Source of the DNA: Bradyrhizobium sp. AUGA SZCCT0176
GTDB lineage: Bacteria > Pseudomonadota > Alphaproteobacteria > Rhizobiales > Xanthobacteraceae
Assembly (NCBI RefSeq): GCF_018130145.1
Contig: NZ_JAFCMB010000001.1
Coordinates: 62,001-126,000 of the forward strand
DNA length: 64,000 bases
Direction of reading: 5' to 3'
The translations under genes were made by a program, and so were the position numbers. The notes under the pieces were generated by a model, which worked only from the letters and a program-made list of their open reading frames with translations, had not been told where the DNA came from and ran no database searches. This document shows, one piece after another, positions 27,773 through 36,661 of the stretch. Within the stretch, counting starts at the first letter, position 1. Each line of letters opens with the position of its first letter.

Positions 27773-29179
27773 ATGTCAAAGCCCACCACGCTGTACGACA
27801 AAATCTGGAACGACCATCTGGTGCACGAAGCCGATGACGGCACCTGCCTGCTCTATATCGACCGCCATCTGGTTCACGAGGTGACCTCGCCGCAGGCGTT
27901 CGAAGGTCTGCGCATGACCGGCCGCAAGGTTCGCGCACCGGAGAAGACCCTGGCCGTGGTCGACCACAACATCCCGACCACCGATCGCTCGAAGCCGAAT
28001 CCCGATCCTGAGAGCATCGAGCAGATGCGGGTGATGGCCGACAACGCCAAGGAATTCGGCATCACGTATTTCAACGAGTTCGACAAGCGTCAGGGCATCG
28101 TGCACGTGATCGGTCCCGAGCAGGGCTTTACGCTGCCCGGCACCACCATCGTCTGCGGCGACAGCCACACCTCCACCCATGGCGCGTTCGGCGCGCTGGC
28201 GCACGGCATCGGCACGTCCGAGGTCGAGCACGTGCTGGCGACGCAGACGCTGATCCAGAAAAAAGCAAAAAACATGCGCGCGGTGGTCGACGGCAAATTG
28301 CCCGACGGCGTCACCGGCAAGGACATCATCCTGGCCATCATCGGCGAGATCGGCACCGCCGGCGGCACCGGCTATGTGCTGGAATATGCCGGCGATGCGA
28401 TCCGCGCGCTGACGATGGAAGGCCGCATGACGGTCTGCAACATGTCGATCGAAGGCGGCGCCCGCGCCGGCCTGATCGCGCCGGATGAAAAGGCGTTCGA
28501 ATTCCTCAAGGGCCGTCCGATGTCGCCGAAGGGCGAGGCGTGGGACGCCGCGATGCGCTACTGGGACACGCTGCGCTCCGATGAAGGCGCGCATTTCGAC
28601 CACGAGATCCGGCTGGATGCGGCCAAGCTGCCACCAATCGTGACCTGGGGCACCTCGCCCGAGGACGTGGTGTCGATCACGGGCCTGGTGCCGGATCCCG
28701 ACCAGATCGCCGATGAAGCCAAACGGCTCTCAAAGCATCGCGCGCTGAAGTATATGGGCCTGACCGCGGGGACGAAGATCACCGACATCAAGCTCGACCG
28801 CGTCTTCATCGGCTCCTGCACCAACGGCCGCATCGAGGATTTGCGCGCGGCGGCGAAGGTCGCCGAGGGCAAGACCGTCAACGGTCATGTCAGTGCGATG
28901 ATCGTGCCGGGCTCGGGCATCGTGAAGGAGCAGGCGGAGGCCGAAGGCCTCGACAAGATCTTCATCAAGGCCGGCTTCGAATGGCGCGAGCCGGGCTGCT
29001 CGATGTGCCTGGCCATGAACCCCGACAAGCTGTCGCCCGAAGAGCGCTGCGCCTCGACCTCGAACCGCAATTTCGAGGGCCGGCAAGGTTTTAAAGGCCG
29101 CACGCATCTGGTGTCGCCGGCCATGGCGGCCGCGGCTGCGATCGCCGGGCACTTTGTCGATATCAGGGAGTGGCGTTAA
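27773..29179 (+). CDS. leuC: 3-isopropylmalate dehydratase large subunit
   Basis: The 468-residue aconitase-family enzyme has all three [4Fe-4S] ligands, Cys349 ([10 protein letters not shown]), Cys409 and Cys412 ([12 protein letters not shown]), plus [13 protein letters not shown] at 128-140. With LeuD it isomerises 2- to 3-isopropylmalate in leucine synthesis. The ATG at 27773 ([12 protein letters not shown]) is preceded by TTGGAG; an earlier in-frame start is not conserved. LeuD lies 4.5 kb downstream, separated by unrelated genes. Confidence 0.97.
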   Translation: MSKPTTLYDKIWNDHLVHEADDGTCLLYIDRHLVHEVTSPQAFEGLRMTGRKVRAPEKTLAVVDHNIPTTDRSKPNPDPESIEQMRVMADNAKEFGITYFNEFDKRQGIVHVIGPEQGFTLPGTTIVCGDSHTSTHGAFGALAHGIGTSEVEHVLATQTLIQKKAKNMRAVVDGKLPDGVTGKDIILAIIGEIGTAGGTGYVLEYAGDAIRALTMEGRMTVCNMSIEGGARAGLIAPDEKAFEFLKGRPMSPKGEAWDAAMRYWDTLRSDEGAHFDHEIRLDAAKLPPIVTWGTSPEDVVSITGLVPDPDQIADEAKRLSKHRALKYMGLTAGTKITDIKLDRVFIGSCTNGRIEDLRAAAKVAEGKTVNGHVSAMIVPGSGIVKEQAEAEGLDKIFIKAGFEWREPGCSMCLAMNPDKLSPEERCASTSNRNFEGRQGFKGRTHLVSPAMAAAAAIAGHFVDIREWR

Positions 29180-29279
29180 CACGCGTTGCCTCAACATCGA
29201 GGCGTTCCTGCAACGCCTCGTTAAGGCGCAGGGCTCAGACTGGCTCCTCAGCGGGAATGATCATCGCGAGGAGCCGGAC

Positions 29280-29489
29280 GTGGCCGATAAACCAGAATAT
29301 GTCGATATGATTAGCGAGGCGACGCGCCAGAGCCGGCGCAACGTCTCGCGCATCGTCGATCTCGTCCCCGCCACGCCGAAAGACACAAGGCGCCTCAGTA
29401 ACTGGCCGCCGGAACACTGGCAGCAATGGCGGTTGGAGTCGCTCACCCCGTGGAAGATCAAGCCCTGGAAGGGCAAGGACTGGGATTGA
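29280..29489 (+). CDS. small hypothetical protein, Trp-rich C-terminus
   Basis: A GTG start at 29280, with GCGAGGAG seven bases upstream, opens a 69-residue frame: MADKPEYVDMISEATRQSRR, a basic middle (VSRIVDLVPATPKDTRRL), and a Trp-rich end (WPPEHWQQWRLESLTPWKIKPW). GC at third codon positions looks like a real gene, and a terminator follows 30 bases later. No signal peptide or membrane segment is visible. I do not recognise a family. It lies between leuC and a chemoreceptor gene with no clear functional link. Confidence 0.6.
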   Translation: MADKPEYVDMISEATRQSRRNVSRIVDLVPATPKDTRRLSNWPPEHWQQWRLESLTPWKIKPWKGKDWD

Positions 29490-29517
29490 GCCCCTTCGCG
29501 CTCATCACGCTATTCAA

Positions 29518-29547
29518 AAGACAGGCGCCCCAGCGGGCGCCTGTTTT
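29518..29547 (+). terminator. intrinsic terminator after the small Trp-rich gene
   Basis: ACAGGCGCC and GGCGCCTGT form a perfect stem with a CCAGC-type loop, followed by TTTTGTTTC. Confidence 0.88.
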
Positions 29548-29552
29548 GTTTC

Positions 29553-29672
29553 AACTCAACCTCACCAGTATCGGAAGTGGTGCACGCGATGGCGCCAATA
29601 GCGGTGGCCCAGCCACGGGCGATAGCGGGGACAAGCCCGCGTCCGGGATCGGATAGTTGCTGGCGAAGGGAT
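29553..29672 (-). pseudogene. possible remnant of a small Trp/His/Arg-rich gene
   Basis: Read on the minus strand, the frame ending at the TGA near 29570 codes for YRPWLGHRYWRHRVHHFRYW with the high third-position GC of real genes here. That tail is like the C-termini of small secreted proteins common in this lineage. Upstream of about 29640 the frame loses that bias, and no start codon or signal peptide is found. It could be a decayed gene or chance. Confidence 0.3.
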
Positions 29673-29936
29673 TTGAACAGCGTTTGAAGCAGGGCTGAGC
29701 TGCCACGCCCCTGACCAGGACCTGCGTTGGAGGGACTCGTTCCTGACAGCGTCAACACTTTGCTAACGGCCGGCTGGTAAACTGACCCTTAACCAATCAG
29801 AAAATCGATAGCTGGCCTCGGATCCCCTCGTGTGGAGGGCTTGATCCGGCGTGGCGCCGTGCCGGCACGGGCGCGGTTCTCAGGCCGGTCGCAGTGGTTC
29901 GGCAGCAAGCAAATTTCACTCCAGAGAGATCCAGAC
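29673..29936. other. upstream region of the chemoreceptor gene
   Basis: No gene is seen. The stretch contains a GGATTTGAAC motif that recalls a tRNA T-arm on the minus strand but has no matching stems. It should hold the chemoreceptor promoter; I cannot place one confidently. GAGAGA at 29923-29928 is the likely Shine-Dalgarno for 29937. Confidence 0.4.
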
Positions 29937-31634
29937 ATGATCGCCAGATTTCAAAACCTGCCCATTATTGCCAAGATCGCAGTGCCTGCCGCGATCGTCG
30001 CCCTTGTGGCGGTCGGGATCGTCGTGCAGGCCTCGATGGCCCTGAGCAACCTGTCCGCGACGGCGGCGAGCCTCGTCGACGGCAACGCGATGCGGGTGCA
30101 ATACAGTCTGCAGGCCGAAAGCCATTTCAACAGCGCCGCGGTGAGCGAGAAGAACGTCATTCTCTCCGGCACGGACAGCAAGGCGATCAGCCGGAACGTC
30201 GAGTCCTACGGCAAGGCCACCGATGCCACGCTGGAGGCGATCGATCGTCTGGCGACCGTCACCACCGCTCCCGAACAGCGCCAGTTGATCGACACCATGC
30301 GAACCGCAGTCAAGGACCGCCGGGTCGCCAGCGCCAAGGTGTTCGAACTGGCGGCCGCCGGCAAGATGGAGGAAGCATTCGCCTATTCGGTCAACGTCGC
30401 GGCCAAGCATCGCCAGACCGCGATCGCGGCGGTGGGACAACTCATCACCATTAATACGGACGCCATGCGCGCCGCGCGCGACGCGAGCGTCGCCAGCGCC
30501 GAATACACCCGTTTCTTGCTCGTGGTCGGGGCGATTGTCGGCCTGCTGCTGGCCTTTACTATCCTCGGCTGGATCGCGTTCGGCCAGATCGCCCAGCCAT
30601 TGCGGCGCATGACGCTTGAAATGACCAAGCTTGCCGGGGGCGATCTCGATATTTCGATCGTCGGTGCCGGCCGCACCGACGAGGTTGGCGGTCTCGCCAA
30701 GTCGCTCACCGTCTTCAAGGAAAATGCGATGACGGCGCGACGCCTCGAAGCCGAACAGCGCGAGGAGCAGATCCGCAAGGAAGCCCGGCAGCGCGCCATC
30801 GAAGGTTACATCGCGACCTTCGACGTCCAGGTCTCGGAAGCTTTGCAAACGCTGACCGCGGCGTCGGCCGAGATGCACGCCACCGCCGGCAGCATGACGG
30901 CAACGGCGGAGGAAACCAGCCGGCAGGCCACCGCTGTCGCCAACGCCTCCGACGTCGCCTCCGCGAACGTGCAGACGGTTGCCGTGGCGACCGAGGAACT
31001 GCATGCCTCGATCAGCGAAATCTCGCGCCAGGTGGCGCAGGCGTCCCAGACCGCCAACCTTGCGGTCGCCGAAACCGACCGCACCAACAAGACCGTCGAG
31101 GGCCTGGCCGAAGCGGCACAGAAGATCGGCGATGTCATTGCGCTGATCCAGAACATCGCGTCGCAGACCAATTTGCTGGCGCTCAACGCCACGATCGAAG
31201 CGGCGCGCGCCGGCGAGTCCGGCAAGGGCTTTGCCGTCGTCGCCACCGAGGTGAAGGCGCTTGCCACCCAGACCGCCAAGGCGACCGAGGATATTTCAGC
31301 CCAGATCGCCGCGATCCAGCAGGAGACCGGCAACGCCGTGACGGCCATCAAGACGATCGGGACGACGATCGCCCAGATGAACGAAATCGCCACGGCGATC
31401 GCTGCCGCGGTCGAGCAGCAGAGCGCTGCCACCCGCGACATTGCGCAGAACATCCAGGAAGTTTCGAAGGGAACGACCGAGGTATCTTCGAACGTCGGCA
31501 GCGTCAACGACGCCGCCAACGAGACCGGCGCCGCGGCGTCGGAAGTGCTGACGGCGGCTGACGACCTCAGCCATCAGTCGGAGAAGCTGCGCGCCGACGT
31601 CAACACTTTCCTCGATCTCATTCGCGCGGCCTGA
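29937..31634 (+). CDS. methyl-accepting chemotaxis protein
   Basis: The 565-residue receptor has TM1 (about 13-33), a periplasmic helical sensor region of about 155 residues, TM2 (193-216), a HAMP domain (about 216-270), and a C-terminal signalling domain. The hairpin tip is IGDVIALIQNIASQTNLLALNATIEAARAGESGKGFAVVATEVKALA. The protein ends at RAA with no CheR/CheB-binding pentapeptide. It passes ligand signals to CheA-CheW, but the ligand is unknown. The ATG at 29937 gives the usual short cytoplasmic N-terminus. No che genes are nearby, so it is an orphan receptor locus. Confidence 0.94.
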   Translation: MIARFQNLPIIAKIAVPAAIVALVAVGIVVQASMALSNLSATAASLVDGNAMRVQYSLQAESHFNSAAVSEKNVILSGTDSKAISRNVESYGKATDATLEAIDRLATVTTAPEQRQLIDTMRTAVKDRRVASAKVFELAAAGKMEEAFAYSVNVAAKHRQTAIAAVGQLITINTDAMRAARDASVASAEYTRFLLVVGAIVGLLLAFTILGWIAFGQIAQPLRRMTLEMTKLAGGDLDISIVGAGRTDEVGGLAKSLTVFKENAMTARRLEAEQREEQIRKEARQRAIEGYIATFDVQVSEALQTLTAASAEMHATAGSMTATAEETSRQATAVANASDVASANVQTVAVATEELHASISEISRQVAQASQTANLAVAETDRTNKTVEGLAEAAQKIGDVIALIQNIASQTNLLALNATIEAARAGESGKGFAVVATEVKALATQTAKATEDISAQIAAIQQETGNAVTAIKTIGTTIAQMNEIATAIAAAVEQQSAATRDIAQNIQEVSKGTTEVSSNVGSVNDAANETGAAASEVLTAADDLSHQSEKLRADVNTFLDLIRAA

Positions 31635-31705
31635 TCCGCTTCCCGTTGCGCGTGAACGGGATCAACGCCATCGCGCTCGTCTCCTGAGCGCGATGGCCGC
31701 GCCCG

Positions 31706-32020
31706 TTACCAATACGGACCGAAGCCGAAGCCGAACGTGAACGGCGCCGGTGCGTAATAGGGGTATGGCCGGTAGTAATTGGGCCGCGCGTAATAGCGGG
31801 GTCCGTAATACGGCCGGTAGTATGGGCGAGCATACGGCCGATAATAGCCGTAACCATAATGGCGCCCGTAATAGCGTTGCGCGCTGAAGTCGGTCGCACC
31901 TGACGTGCCGGCGGTTTGTTGCTTCATTTGCGGCGATGCCGCGGCCGCCGAATTGACCGCCGCCGGGCCGGCAAACACCAGAGCGCCCGCGACAGCGGCT
32001 GCTCCGATCAAGGTCTTCAT
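31706..32020 (-). CDS. small secreted Tyr/Pro/Arg-rich protein
   Basis: The 104-residue protein has a signal peptide ending near NSAAAA and a tail made almost wholly of Tyr, Arg, Pro and Gly (RYYGRHYGYGYYRPYARPYY and similar), ending FGFGFGPYW. The low-complexity tail suggests an envelope or surface role, but no function is known. It has its own GAGG Shine-Dalgarno. It is one of three small secreted basic/aromatic proteins in 1.4 kb on this strand; the three are not contiguous enough to be a clear operon. Confidence 0.78.
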   Translation of the reverse strand: MKTLIGAAAVAGALVFAGPAAVNSAAAASPQMKQQTAGTSGATDFSAQRYYGRHYGYGYYRPYARPYYRPYYGPRYYARPNYYRPYPYYAPAPFTFGFGFGPYW

Positions 32021-32092
32021 GACGATCTACCTCTTCTGATTCAGGATCATCAAATAACAGGCAGCAATGGCGCCCGTTTCATGGCAGTAAAC

Positions 32093-32137
32093 TTGAAGTG
32101 AAAACAGGCCCGCGATGAACGGACCTGCTCACTTCAA
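32093..32137 (-). terminator. hairpin between two small secreted-protein genes
   Basis: TTGAAGTGA and TCACTTCAA pair perfectly at the ends, with a second CAGGCC/GGACCTG pairing inside. It lies just beyond the stop of the His-rich gene, so it probably ends that transcript. There is no long T run, so the confidence is limited. Confidence 0.5.
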
Positions 32138-32153
32138 ATCCGCAAACTCGCGA

Positions 32154-32390
32154 TCACCAGCGGCGATGATGGTGACGATGATGATGATGCCGACGGTGGT
32201 GATGATGACGATGCCAGCGATGATGGCGATGCCGCCATCCCGCCTCTGTCGTCTCAGGCTTGACATCCTCCTGGACGGCCGCAGCAGCGCCAGGGTTGCT
32301 CAGCGACAACGCGTTAGCGCGCTCGGTTGGAGCGGCTATAACGAGCATGGCGCCAACGGCGGCAAGCCCCAGAACTTTCATCACCTGCAT
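32154..32390 (-). CDS. small secreted His/Arg-rich protein
   Basis: The 78-residue protein has a signal peptide (to about ERANA, residue 26), a short acidic linker, and a C-terminal tail with about 15 His among Arg and Trp (RHRHHRWHRHHHHRR). Such tails bind Ni, Zn or Cu and can also bind nucleic acid or acidic polymers; which applies is inference. The ATG at 32390 has AAGGAGA eight bases upstream; a second in-frame ATG lies at 32381. An EcfG-like promoter match is found about 140 bases upstream (32527-32551). Confidence 0.72.
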   Translation of the reverse strand: MQVMKVLGLAAVGAMLVIAAPTERANALSLSNPGAAAAVQEDVKPETTEAGWRHRHHRWHRHHHHRRHHHHRHHHRRW

Positions 32391-32526
32391 ATGTAAGTCT
32401 CCTTGGTCTTCAGGATGTCACGTTCGTGGCGAGCGGTGCTCGACAAGCAGCCGCTACGCCGCGACGCAGTTCACAGCTTGAAGCTGAGGACGTGAATGCG
32501 AACTGAATGACTGCGCCACGAAGATG

Positions 32527-32551
32527 AACAAGGAGCGTGTACATCGGTTCC
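32527..32551 (-). promoter_or_regulatory. possible EcfG-type (general stress) promoter, His-rich gene
   Basis: On the minus strand GGAAC (32551-32547) is followed after 17 bases by GTT (32529-32527). The alphaproteobacterial EcfG consensus is GGAAC-N16/17-CGTT, so the C of the -10 is missing. It points at the His-rich gene. The implied leader is about 130 bases. Confidence 0.35.
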
Positions 32552-32763
32552 GATTAATTACAGCGGCGCGTCAAACCGGCGCAGACTGCTACCGCATCTT
32601 CTGCAGACACTCCGCATTCATGAGACGGTCATGATTTCAAACATGAACGCTTCGATCGGGCGACACAGCGTTGGCCTTGCAAGCGAGCGGCGATGGCCAT
32701 TCTCAATTATGCGGCGTCAGCGATTGTGGTTTGCGCAGGATTGATCGGCGCCGTGCGCGGGCG
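32552..32763. other. gene-poor region between the His-rich and Arg-rich genes
   Basis: Apart from a 24-codon plus-strand frame at 32693-32767 (MAILNYAASAIVVCAGLIG...), which would be a hydrophobic micropeptide without a good Shine-Dalgarno, I see nothing to annotate. Confidence 0.35.
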
Positions 32764-33090
32764 CTAGCCGGGCCGCCAGTAGCAGTTCATGCGCGGCGTG
32801 ATGACAGTGCCGCTCGGCCGGTATTCCTGCACATAGGTCGCAGTGCAACTGCGTACCGCATTCGGCCCCGGATTATAGCGCGGATAGACATCCGGCTCCC
32901 ACTGCTCCTGCCGGTAGATCGGCACGCGGCGGAGCGGCCGCCGGCGTTGTGCGGACGCGTCGGTGACAGCCGGCTTCGGCATCTGTGCGGTGCGCATCGC
33001 TGACGGTGCCGTCTGAGCCCGTGCGCCGCCATCCGGCAACAAGAATCCGGTCAAAATCGCCACTACCGCCGCCGCCGCAATCCGCTTCAT
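32764..33090 (-). CDS. small secreted Arg/Tyr-rich protein with Cys pair
   Basis: The 108-residue protein has a signal peptide ending GARA-Q (residue 26) and a basic mature part with QRRRPLRRVPIYRQEQWEPDVYPRYNPGPNAVRSC and a final PRMNCYWRPG. The two cysteines, flanking the RSC...NCYW segment, could form a disulfide in the periplasm. The ATG at 33090 was chosen because it opens the signal peptide; an upstream frame to 33303 has no support. No family is recognised. Confidence 0.72.
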   Translation of the reverse strand: MKRIAAAAVVAILTGFLLPDGGARAQTAPSAMRTAQMPKPAVTDASAQRRRPLRRVPIYRQEQWEPDVYPRYNPGPNAVRSCTATYVQEYRPSGTVITPRMNCYWRPG

Positions 33091-33227
33091 TCCGCCCACC
33101 CAAAGCCTGTTATCGGGCGGTACGGTCTCCGATTGCCGCGCCAAGGTCAACCGGGCGATGGGATTCAAAATCAGTAGGCGCGCAAAATGAGTAGGCGCGT
33201 CGTTGGAACACGCGCTAAACAGGCGCG

Positions 33228-33626
33228 ATGTGGAAGGAAGCAAAAGCACCGTCGCTCGCCGAAATGGAAGCCATGGCGCATGAGGTTTTCGAGCGCCTGC
33301 CAAAGGGCTTTCGAACCCTGTGCGAGGGCGTGATCATCCGCGTCGACGATTTCCCCACCGACGAGGTCCTCGACGAAATGCAGGCGCAAACCGAGTTCGA
33401 CCTGCTCGGCCTGTTCCAGGGCGTCGGCCTGCCGCACCAAAGCAATAACGACGTCGCCCGCCTGCCGAACATGATCTGGCTCTACCGGCGGCCGATCCTG
33501 GATTACTGGGCCGAACATGAGGAAACGCTGGGCTATATCGTCCGGCACGTGCTGATTCACGAAATCGGCCACCATTTCGGTCTGTCGGACGCCGATATGG
33601 AGGCAATTGAAGCCCAAGAAGCGTAA
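33228..33626 (+). CDS. zincin-like metallopeptidase (PF06262/DUF1025 type)
   Basis: The 132-residue protein has H111-E112-xx-H115 (HEIGHHFGLSD), with a possible third ligand Asp121, and the family start SLAEMEAMAHEVFERLPKGFR. The compact fold matches the small zinc metallopeptidase-like family found in many Alphaproteobacteria and Actinobacteria. Proteolytic activity has not been broadly demonstrated, so it could be a non-peptidase. Next gene in the same direction is leuD, 97 bases on. Confidence 0.85.
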   Translation: MWKEAKAPSLAEMEAMAHEVFERLPKGFRTLCEGVIIRVDDFPTDEVLDEMQAQTEFDLLGLFQGVGLPHQSNNDVARLPNMIWLYRRPILDYWAEHEETLGYIVRHVLIHEIGHHFGLSDADMEAIEAQEA

Positions 33627-33722
33627 GAGCGGGGTAGGATTGCACAAATTGGCCTTTTGCCGGGGGCGATTTCGCGATAAATTGGCGGCTTATCCCCTCA
33701 TTTCAGCCGGGAAGTACGTTCG

Positions 33723-34328
33723 ATGGACAAGTTCACCACACTGGAAGGCGTCGCCGCGCCCCTGAAGATCATCAATGTCGACACCGACATGATCATTCCG
33801 AAGCAGTATCTGAAGACCATCAAGCGTACCGGCCTTGGCAAGGGCCTGTTCTCCGAACAGCGCTACAAGGATGACGGCAGTGAGAATCCGGACTTCATCC
33901 TCAACAAGCCGGCCTACCGCAATTCCAAGGTGCTGGTCGCCGGCGACAATTTCGGCTGCGGCTCGAGCCGCGAGCACGCGCCGTGGGCGCTGTTGGATTT
34001 CGGGATCCGCTGCGTGATCTCGACCTCGTTCGGCGACATCTTCTACAACAACTGCTTCAAGAACGGCATCCTGCCGATCCGCGTCACCCAGGACGATCTC
34101 GACAAACTGTTCGACGACGCCGAGCGCGGCGCCAACGCGACGCTGACCATCGATCTCGCGGCCCAGGAAATCCGCGGCCCCGACGGTGGCACCGTGAAGT
34201 TCGAGATCGACCCGTTCCGCAAGCATTGCCTGCTCAACGGTCTGGACGACATTGGCCTGACGATGGAGAAAAAGGCTTCCATCGATACCTACGAGGCCAA
34301 GGCCACAATAGAGCGCGCCTGGGCCTGA
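33723..34328 (+). CDS. leuD: 3-isopropylmalate dehydratase small subunit
   Basis: The 201-residue swivel-domain subunit starts [33 protein letters not shown] and has [15 protein letters not shown], the substrate loop. It completes the LeuC enzyme for leucine synthesis. The gene is separate from leuC by 4.5 kb. Length is normal. Confidence 0.97.
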   Translation: MDKFTTLEGVAAPLKIINVDTDMIIPKQYLKTIKRTGLGKGLFSEQRYKDDGSENPDFILNKPAYRNSKVLVAGDNFGCGSSREHAPWALLDFGIRCVISTSFGDIFYNNCFKNGILPIRVTQDDLDKLFDDAERGANATLTIDLAAQEIRGPDGGTVKFEIDPFRKHCLLNGLDDIGLTMEKKASIDTYEAKATIERAWA

Positions 34329-34371
34329 TCGCGGGTCGCCGCCCTCGCTCGACAATAGTGAGGCGACGCCG

Positions 34372-35160
34372 ATGCGGCCTGACGTCGTCACCTTCTGGCA
34401 TGGCCCGCTCGATGCGCTCCGGCTGACCTGCCTGCGATCGCAGGTCGCAGCGGGCCACAAGGTCACCGTTTACAGTTTCGACCCGCTTGCCGGCCTGCCC
34501 GATGGCGTCGGCAGCGCCGAGGCCGAAGCGATCCTGCCGCATTCCTTTTCCGAGCGACTTCGCCCGCCGCAGCCCGACGGCAGCTGGCGCGACTGGACCA
34601 TCCTGCAGTTCAGCGATTTCTTCCGCATGCGGCTGATGGCGGAGAAGGCCGGGCTTTGGCTCGACGCGGATGTCCTGCTGCTGAAGCCGGTCGAGATCGA
34701 TCCTGCAAAACCCTATTTCGCCTGGGAGCGGCCGCGCCAGCTCGGCAATTCGGTTTTGTATCTGCCGCCGGACGATCCCATCGTCACGGCGTTCGAGAAT
34801 CTGATGGCGCAGGACGAACTGACGCCGGACTGGCTGGCGCTGCGCCATCGCCTGACCTTCCTGCTGCGGCAGCTGCGCGGCGGATCGAACCGCCTCTCGG
34901 ATATTCGCGTGGCGATCTTCGGTCCGGCCGCGCTCACCGCGCTCGCGCGCCGATCGAACGAATTGCAGCACGCACTGCCGAAGCAATCATTCTATGCGGT
35001 CCACGCCGAGCCGAAGCACTTTTTCGAGCCGTCGGATTTTTCAGCGCTGCTCGCCGATCCCCATATCATCGGGCTGCACATCTCGCCGAAAGGCCGCGGC
35101 GGCCAGAAGCCCATTCCCGGCAGCCTCTACGCCTGGGCGGCGGAGCGGTTCGGGGCTTAA
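34372..35160 (+). CDS. GT32-like glycosyltransferase (DXD motif)
   Basis: The 262-residue protein has a DXD-type nucleotide-sugar/metal motif at D98-A-D100 (LWLDADVLLLKPV) preceded by SDFFRMRLMAEKAG, the layout of the Gly_transf_sug (GT32) family. No membrane segment is visible, so it is likely cytoplasmic or peripheral. Donor and acceptor are unknown. Closest neighbours are leuD upstream and a DUF6455 gene downstream, neither a polysaccharide gene. Confidence 0.82.
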   Translation: MRPDVVTFWHGPLDALRLTCLRSQVAAGHKVTVYSFDPLAGLPDGVGSAEAEAILPHSFSERLRPPQPDGSWRDWTILQFSDFFRMRLMAEKAGLWLDADVLLLKPVEIDPAKPYFAWERPRQLGNSVLYLPPDDPIVTAFENLMAQDELTPDWLALRHRLTFLLRQLRGGSNRLSDIRVAIFGPAALTALARRSNELQHALPKQSFYAVHAEPKHFFEPSDFSALLADPHIIGLHISPKGRGGQKPIPGSLYAWAAERFGA

Positions 35161-35261
35161 CACCGCTTCACCGAAACCTCTCAATCGTTTGATCCAGCGC
35201 AATGACGCGCGCTTCCGTTTGCGGTTCTCTTTGGCAGGCATCGCCACCAAGGGAGCGCCCC

Positions 35262-35675
35262 ATGAATGTTCAGACCAAGCCACACGCCATCGTCAATCGC
35301 GTGATCGACACCTTCGGCGACTGGCTGAAGCACCGGCGCGCGTTGAGGGAAATGCGCGACATGGACGCCGTCAATTTCGGCCAGATCGCCAGCGATCTGC
35401 GGGTTTCTTCCGCCGATCTGGAGACGCTGGTCCGGCGAGGGCCGCATGCCGCCAATCAGCTGCCGAAAATGCTCGGGGCGCTCGGCATCAACCAGGTCGA
35501 TCTGGCCCGCACCGAGCCTCTGGTGCTGCGTGACATGGAGCGCGTCTGCTCCCTGTGCAATCACAAGCGCCAATGCGGCCGTGAACTCGTCGCGGGCACC
35601 GCCGCCGCGCATTACGCGGACTATTGCGCCAACGCCCACACCATCGACGGGCTCGGCGAACGGGCCAACGTGTAG
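35262..35675 (+). CDS. DUF6455-type cysteine-containing protein
   Basis: The 137-residue protein has four conserved-looking cysteines near the C-terminus, C96-xx-C99, C105 and C122 (RVCSLCNHKRQC...YADYCAN), and an N-terminal helical half with LRVSSADLETLVRRG. It matches the DUF6455 family, which has no assigned function. The Cys set could bind zinc or an Fe-S cluster (inference). The ATG at 35262 opens MNVQTKPHAIV; an upstream in-frame start at 35202 is unlikely. Confidence 0.78.
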   Translation: MNVQTKPHAIVNRVIDTFGDWLKHRRALREMRDMDAVNFGQIASDLRVSSADLETLVRRGPHAANQLPKMLGALGINQVDLARTEPLVLRDMERVCSLCNHKRQCGRELVAGTAAAHYADYCANAHTIDGLGERANV

Positions 35676-35680
35676 ACCCG

Positions 35681-36559
35681 CTAGCTCGCCATCGCCGCGA
35701 TCGCATCCGCAATCGCAATCGTCCGCTTGGCCATGTCGGCGTGCAGCCGTTCCACCATGCGGCCGTCGAGCTGGATCGCGCCGCGCGAAGCGTTCTCGGG
35801 CTGCTGGAACGCCGCGATGATCTTGCGCGCTGCCGCGACTTCCTCCGCCGGCGGCGTGAAGATCGCGTTGCAGGCTTCGATGTGGCTCGGATGGATCAGC
35901 GTCTTGCCGTCGAACCCGAGATCGCGGCCCTGCGCGCATTCGACGGCAAAGCCATCGACGTTAGCAATATCGCCGTAGGGCCCATCGAGGATCTCGAGAC
36001 CATGCGCGCGCGTCGCCAGGATGCAATGCGTGATCATCGGGATCATCGCGGCGCGGCCCGGCTGCATGCGGATCCGCGTCTCCCGCGAAATGTCGTTCGG
36101 CCCGAAAACGAAGCCTGCGAGCCGCGTTTCCGAATCCTTCGAGGCCGCGGCGATCTTGTCCGCGTCCAGCACCCCGCGCGCGGTTTCGAGCATGGCCCAG
36201 ACCCGAATGGAAGTGTCGGCGTTGATATCGCTCAGCCGATTGGCGATGGCGTTGAGATCCGCGACGCTGGAAATCTTGGGAACCAGGATGCCGTCCGGCC
36301 GCGCCTTGCCGGCCATGGTGACGTCGTCGATCCACCACGGCGTATCCAGGCTGTTGACCCGGATCAGCACCTCGCGCTTGCCGAACCCGCCGGCCGCGAT
36401 CGCCTTGGCGATCTGGTCACGGGCGAGCGCCTTGGCGTCCGGCGCCACCGAATCCTCGAGGTCGAGGATGATGCCGTCGGCGGGAAGATTGGGCGCTTTT
36501 TCCAGCGCCCGCGCGTTCGATCCCGGCATGAACAACAGGCTGCGGCGCGGACGGATCAT
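35681..36559 (-). CDS. HpcH/HpaI aldolase / CitE-like (CoA ester lyase)
   Basis: The 292-residue protein begins RSLLFMPGSN and has DLEDSVAPDAK (metal/substrate Asp-Glu near 33-36), LIRVNSLDT, ETARGVL and FGPNDIS, the CitE/malyl-CoA lyase layout. Such enzymes cleave or form C-C bonds in CoA thioesters (malyl-CoA, methylmalyl-CoA, citramalyl-CoA). No citD or citF is adjacent, so it is not a citrate lyase complex subunit. Which substrate applies cannot be decided here. Confidence 0.9.
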   Translation of the reverse strand: MIRPRRSLLFMPGSNARALEKAPNLPADGIILDLEDSVAPDAKALARDQIAKAIAAGGFGKREVLIRVNSLDTPWWIDDVTMAGKARPDGILVPKISSVADLNAIANRLSDINADTSIRVWAMLETARGVLDADKIAAASKDSETRLAGFVFGPNDISRETRIRMQPGRAAMIPMITHCILATRAHGLEILDGPYGDIANVDGFAVECAQGRDLGFDGKTLIHPSHIEACNAIFTPPAEEVAAARKIIAAFQQPENASRGAIQLDGRMVERLHADMAKRTIAIADAIAAMAS

Positions 36560-36661
36560 GGGCTGGTTTCCCCGGGGGCTTTTTGAACCCCACGCGATAT
36601 CATTTCAAACGGCCGGCCGAAAGCCTTGTTCCTGTCATCGGTCTATGGTTAGGCAGGGGCC

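Noticed and set aside
29660..29720. possible tRNA on the minus strand, from a GTTCAAATCCC motif
   Set aside because: The bases around the T-loop-like motif do not form a T-stem, and no anticodon or acceptor stem is present.
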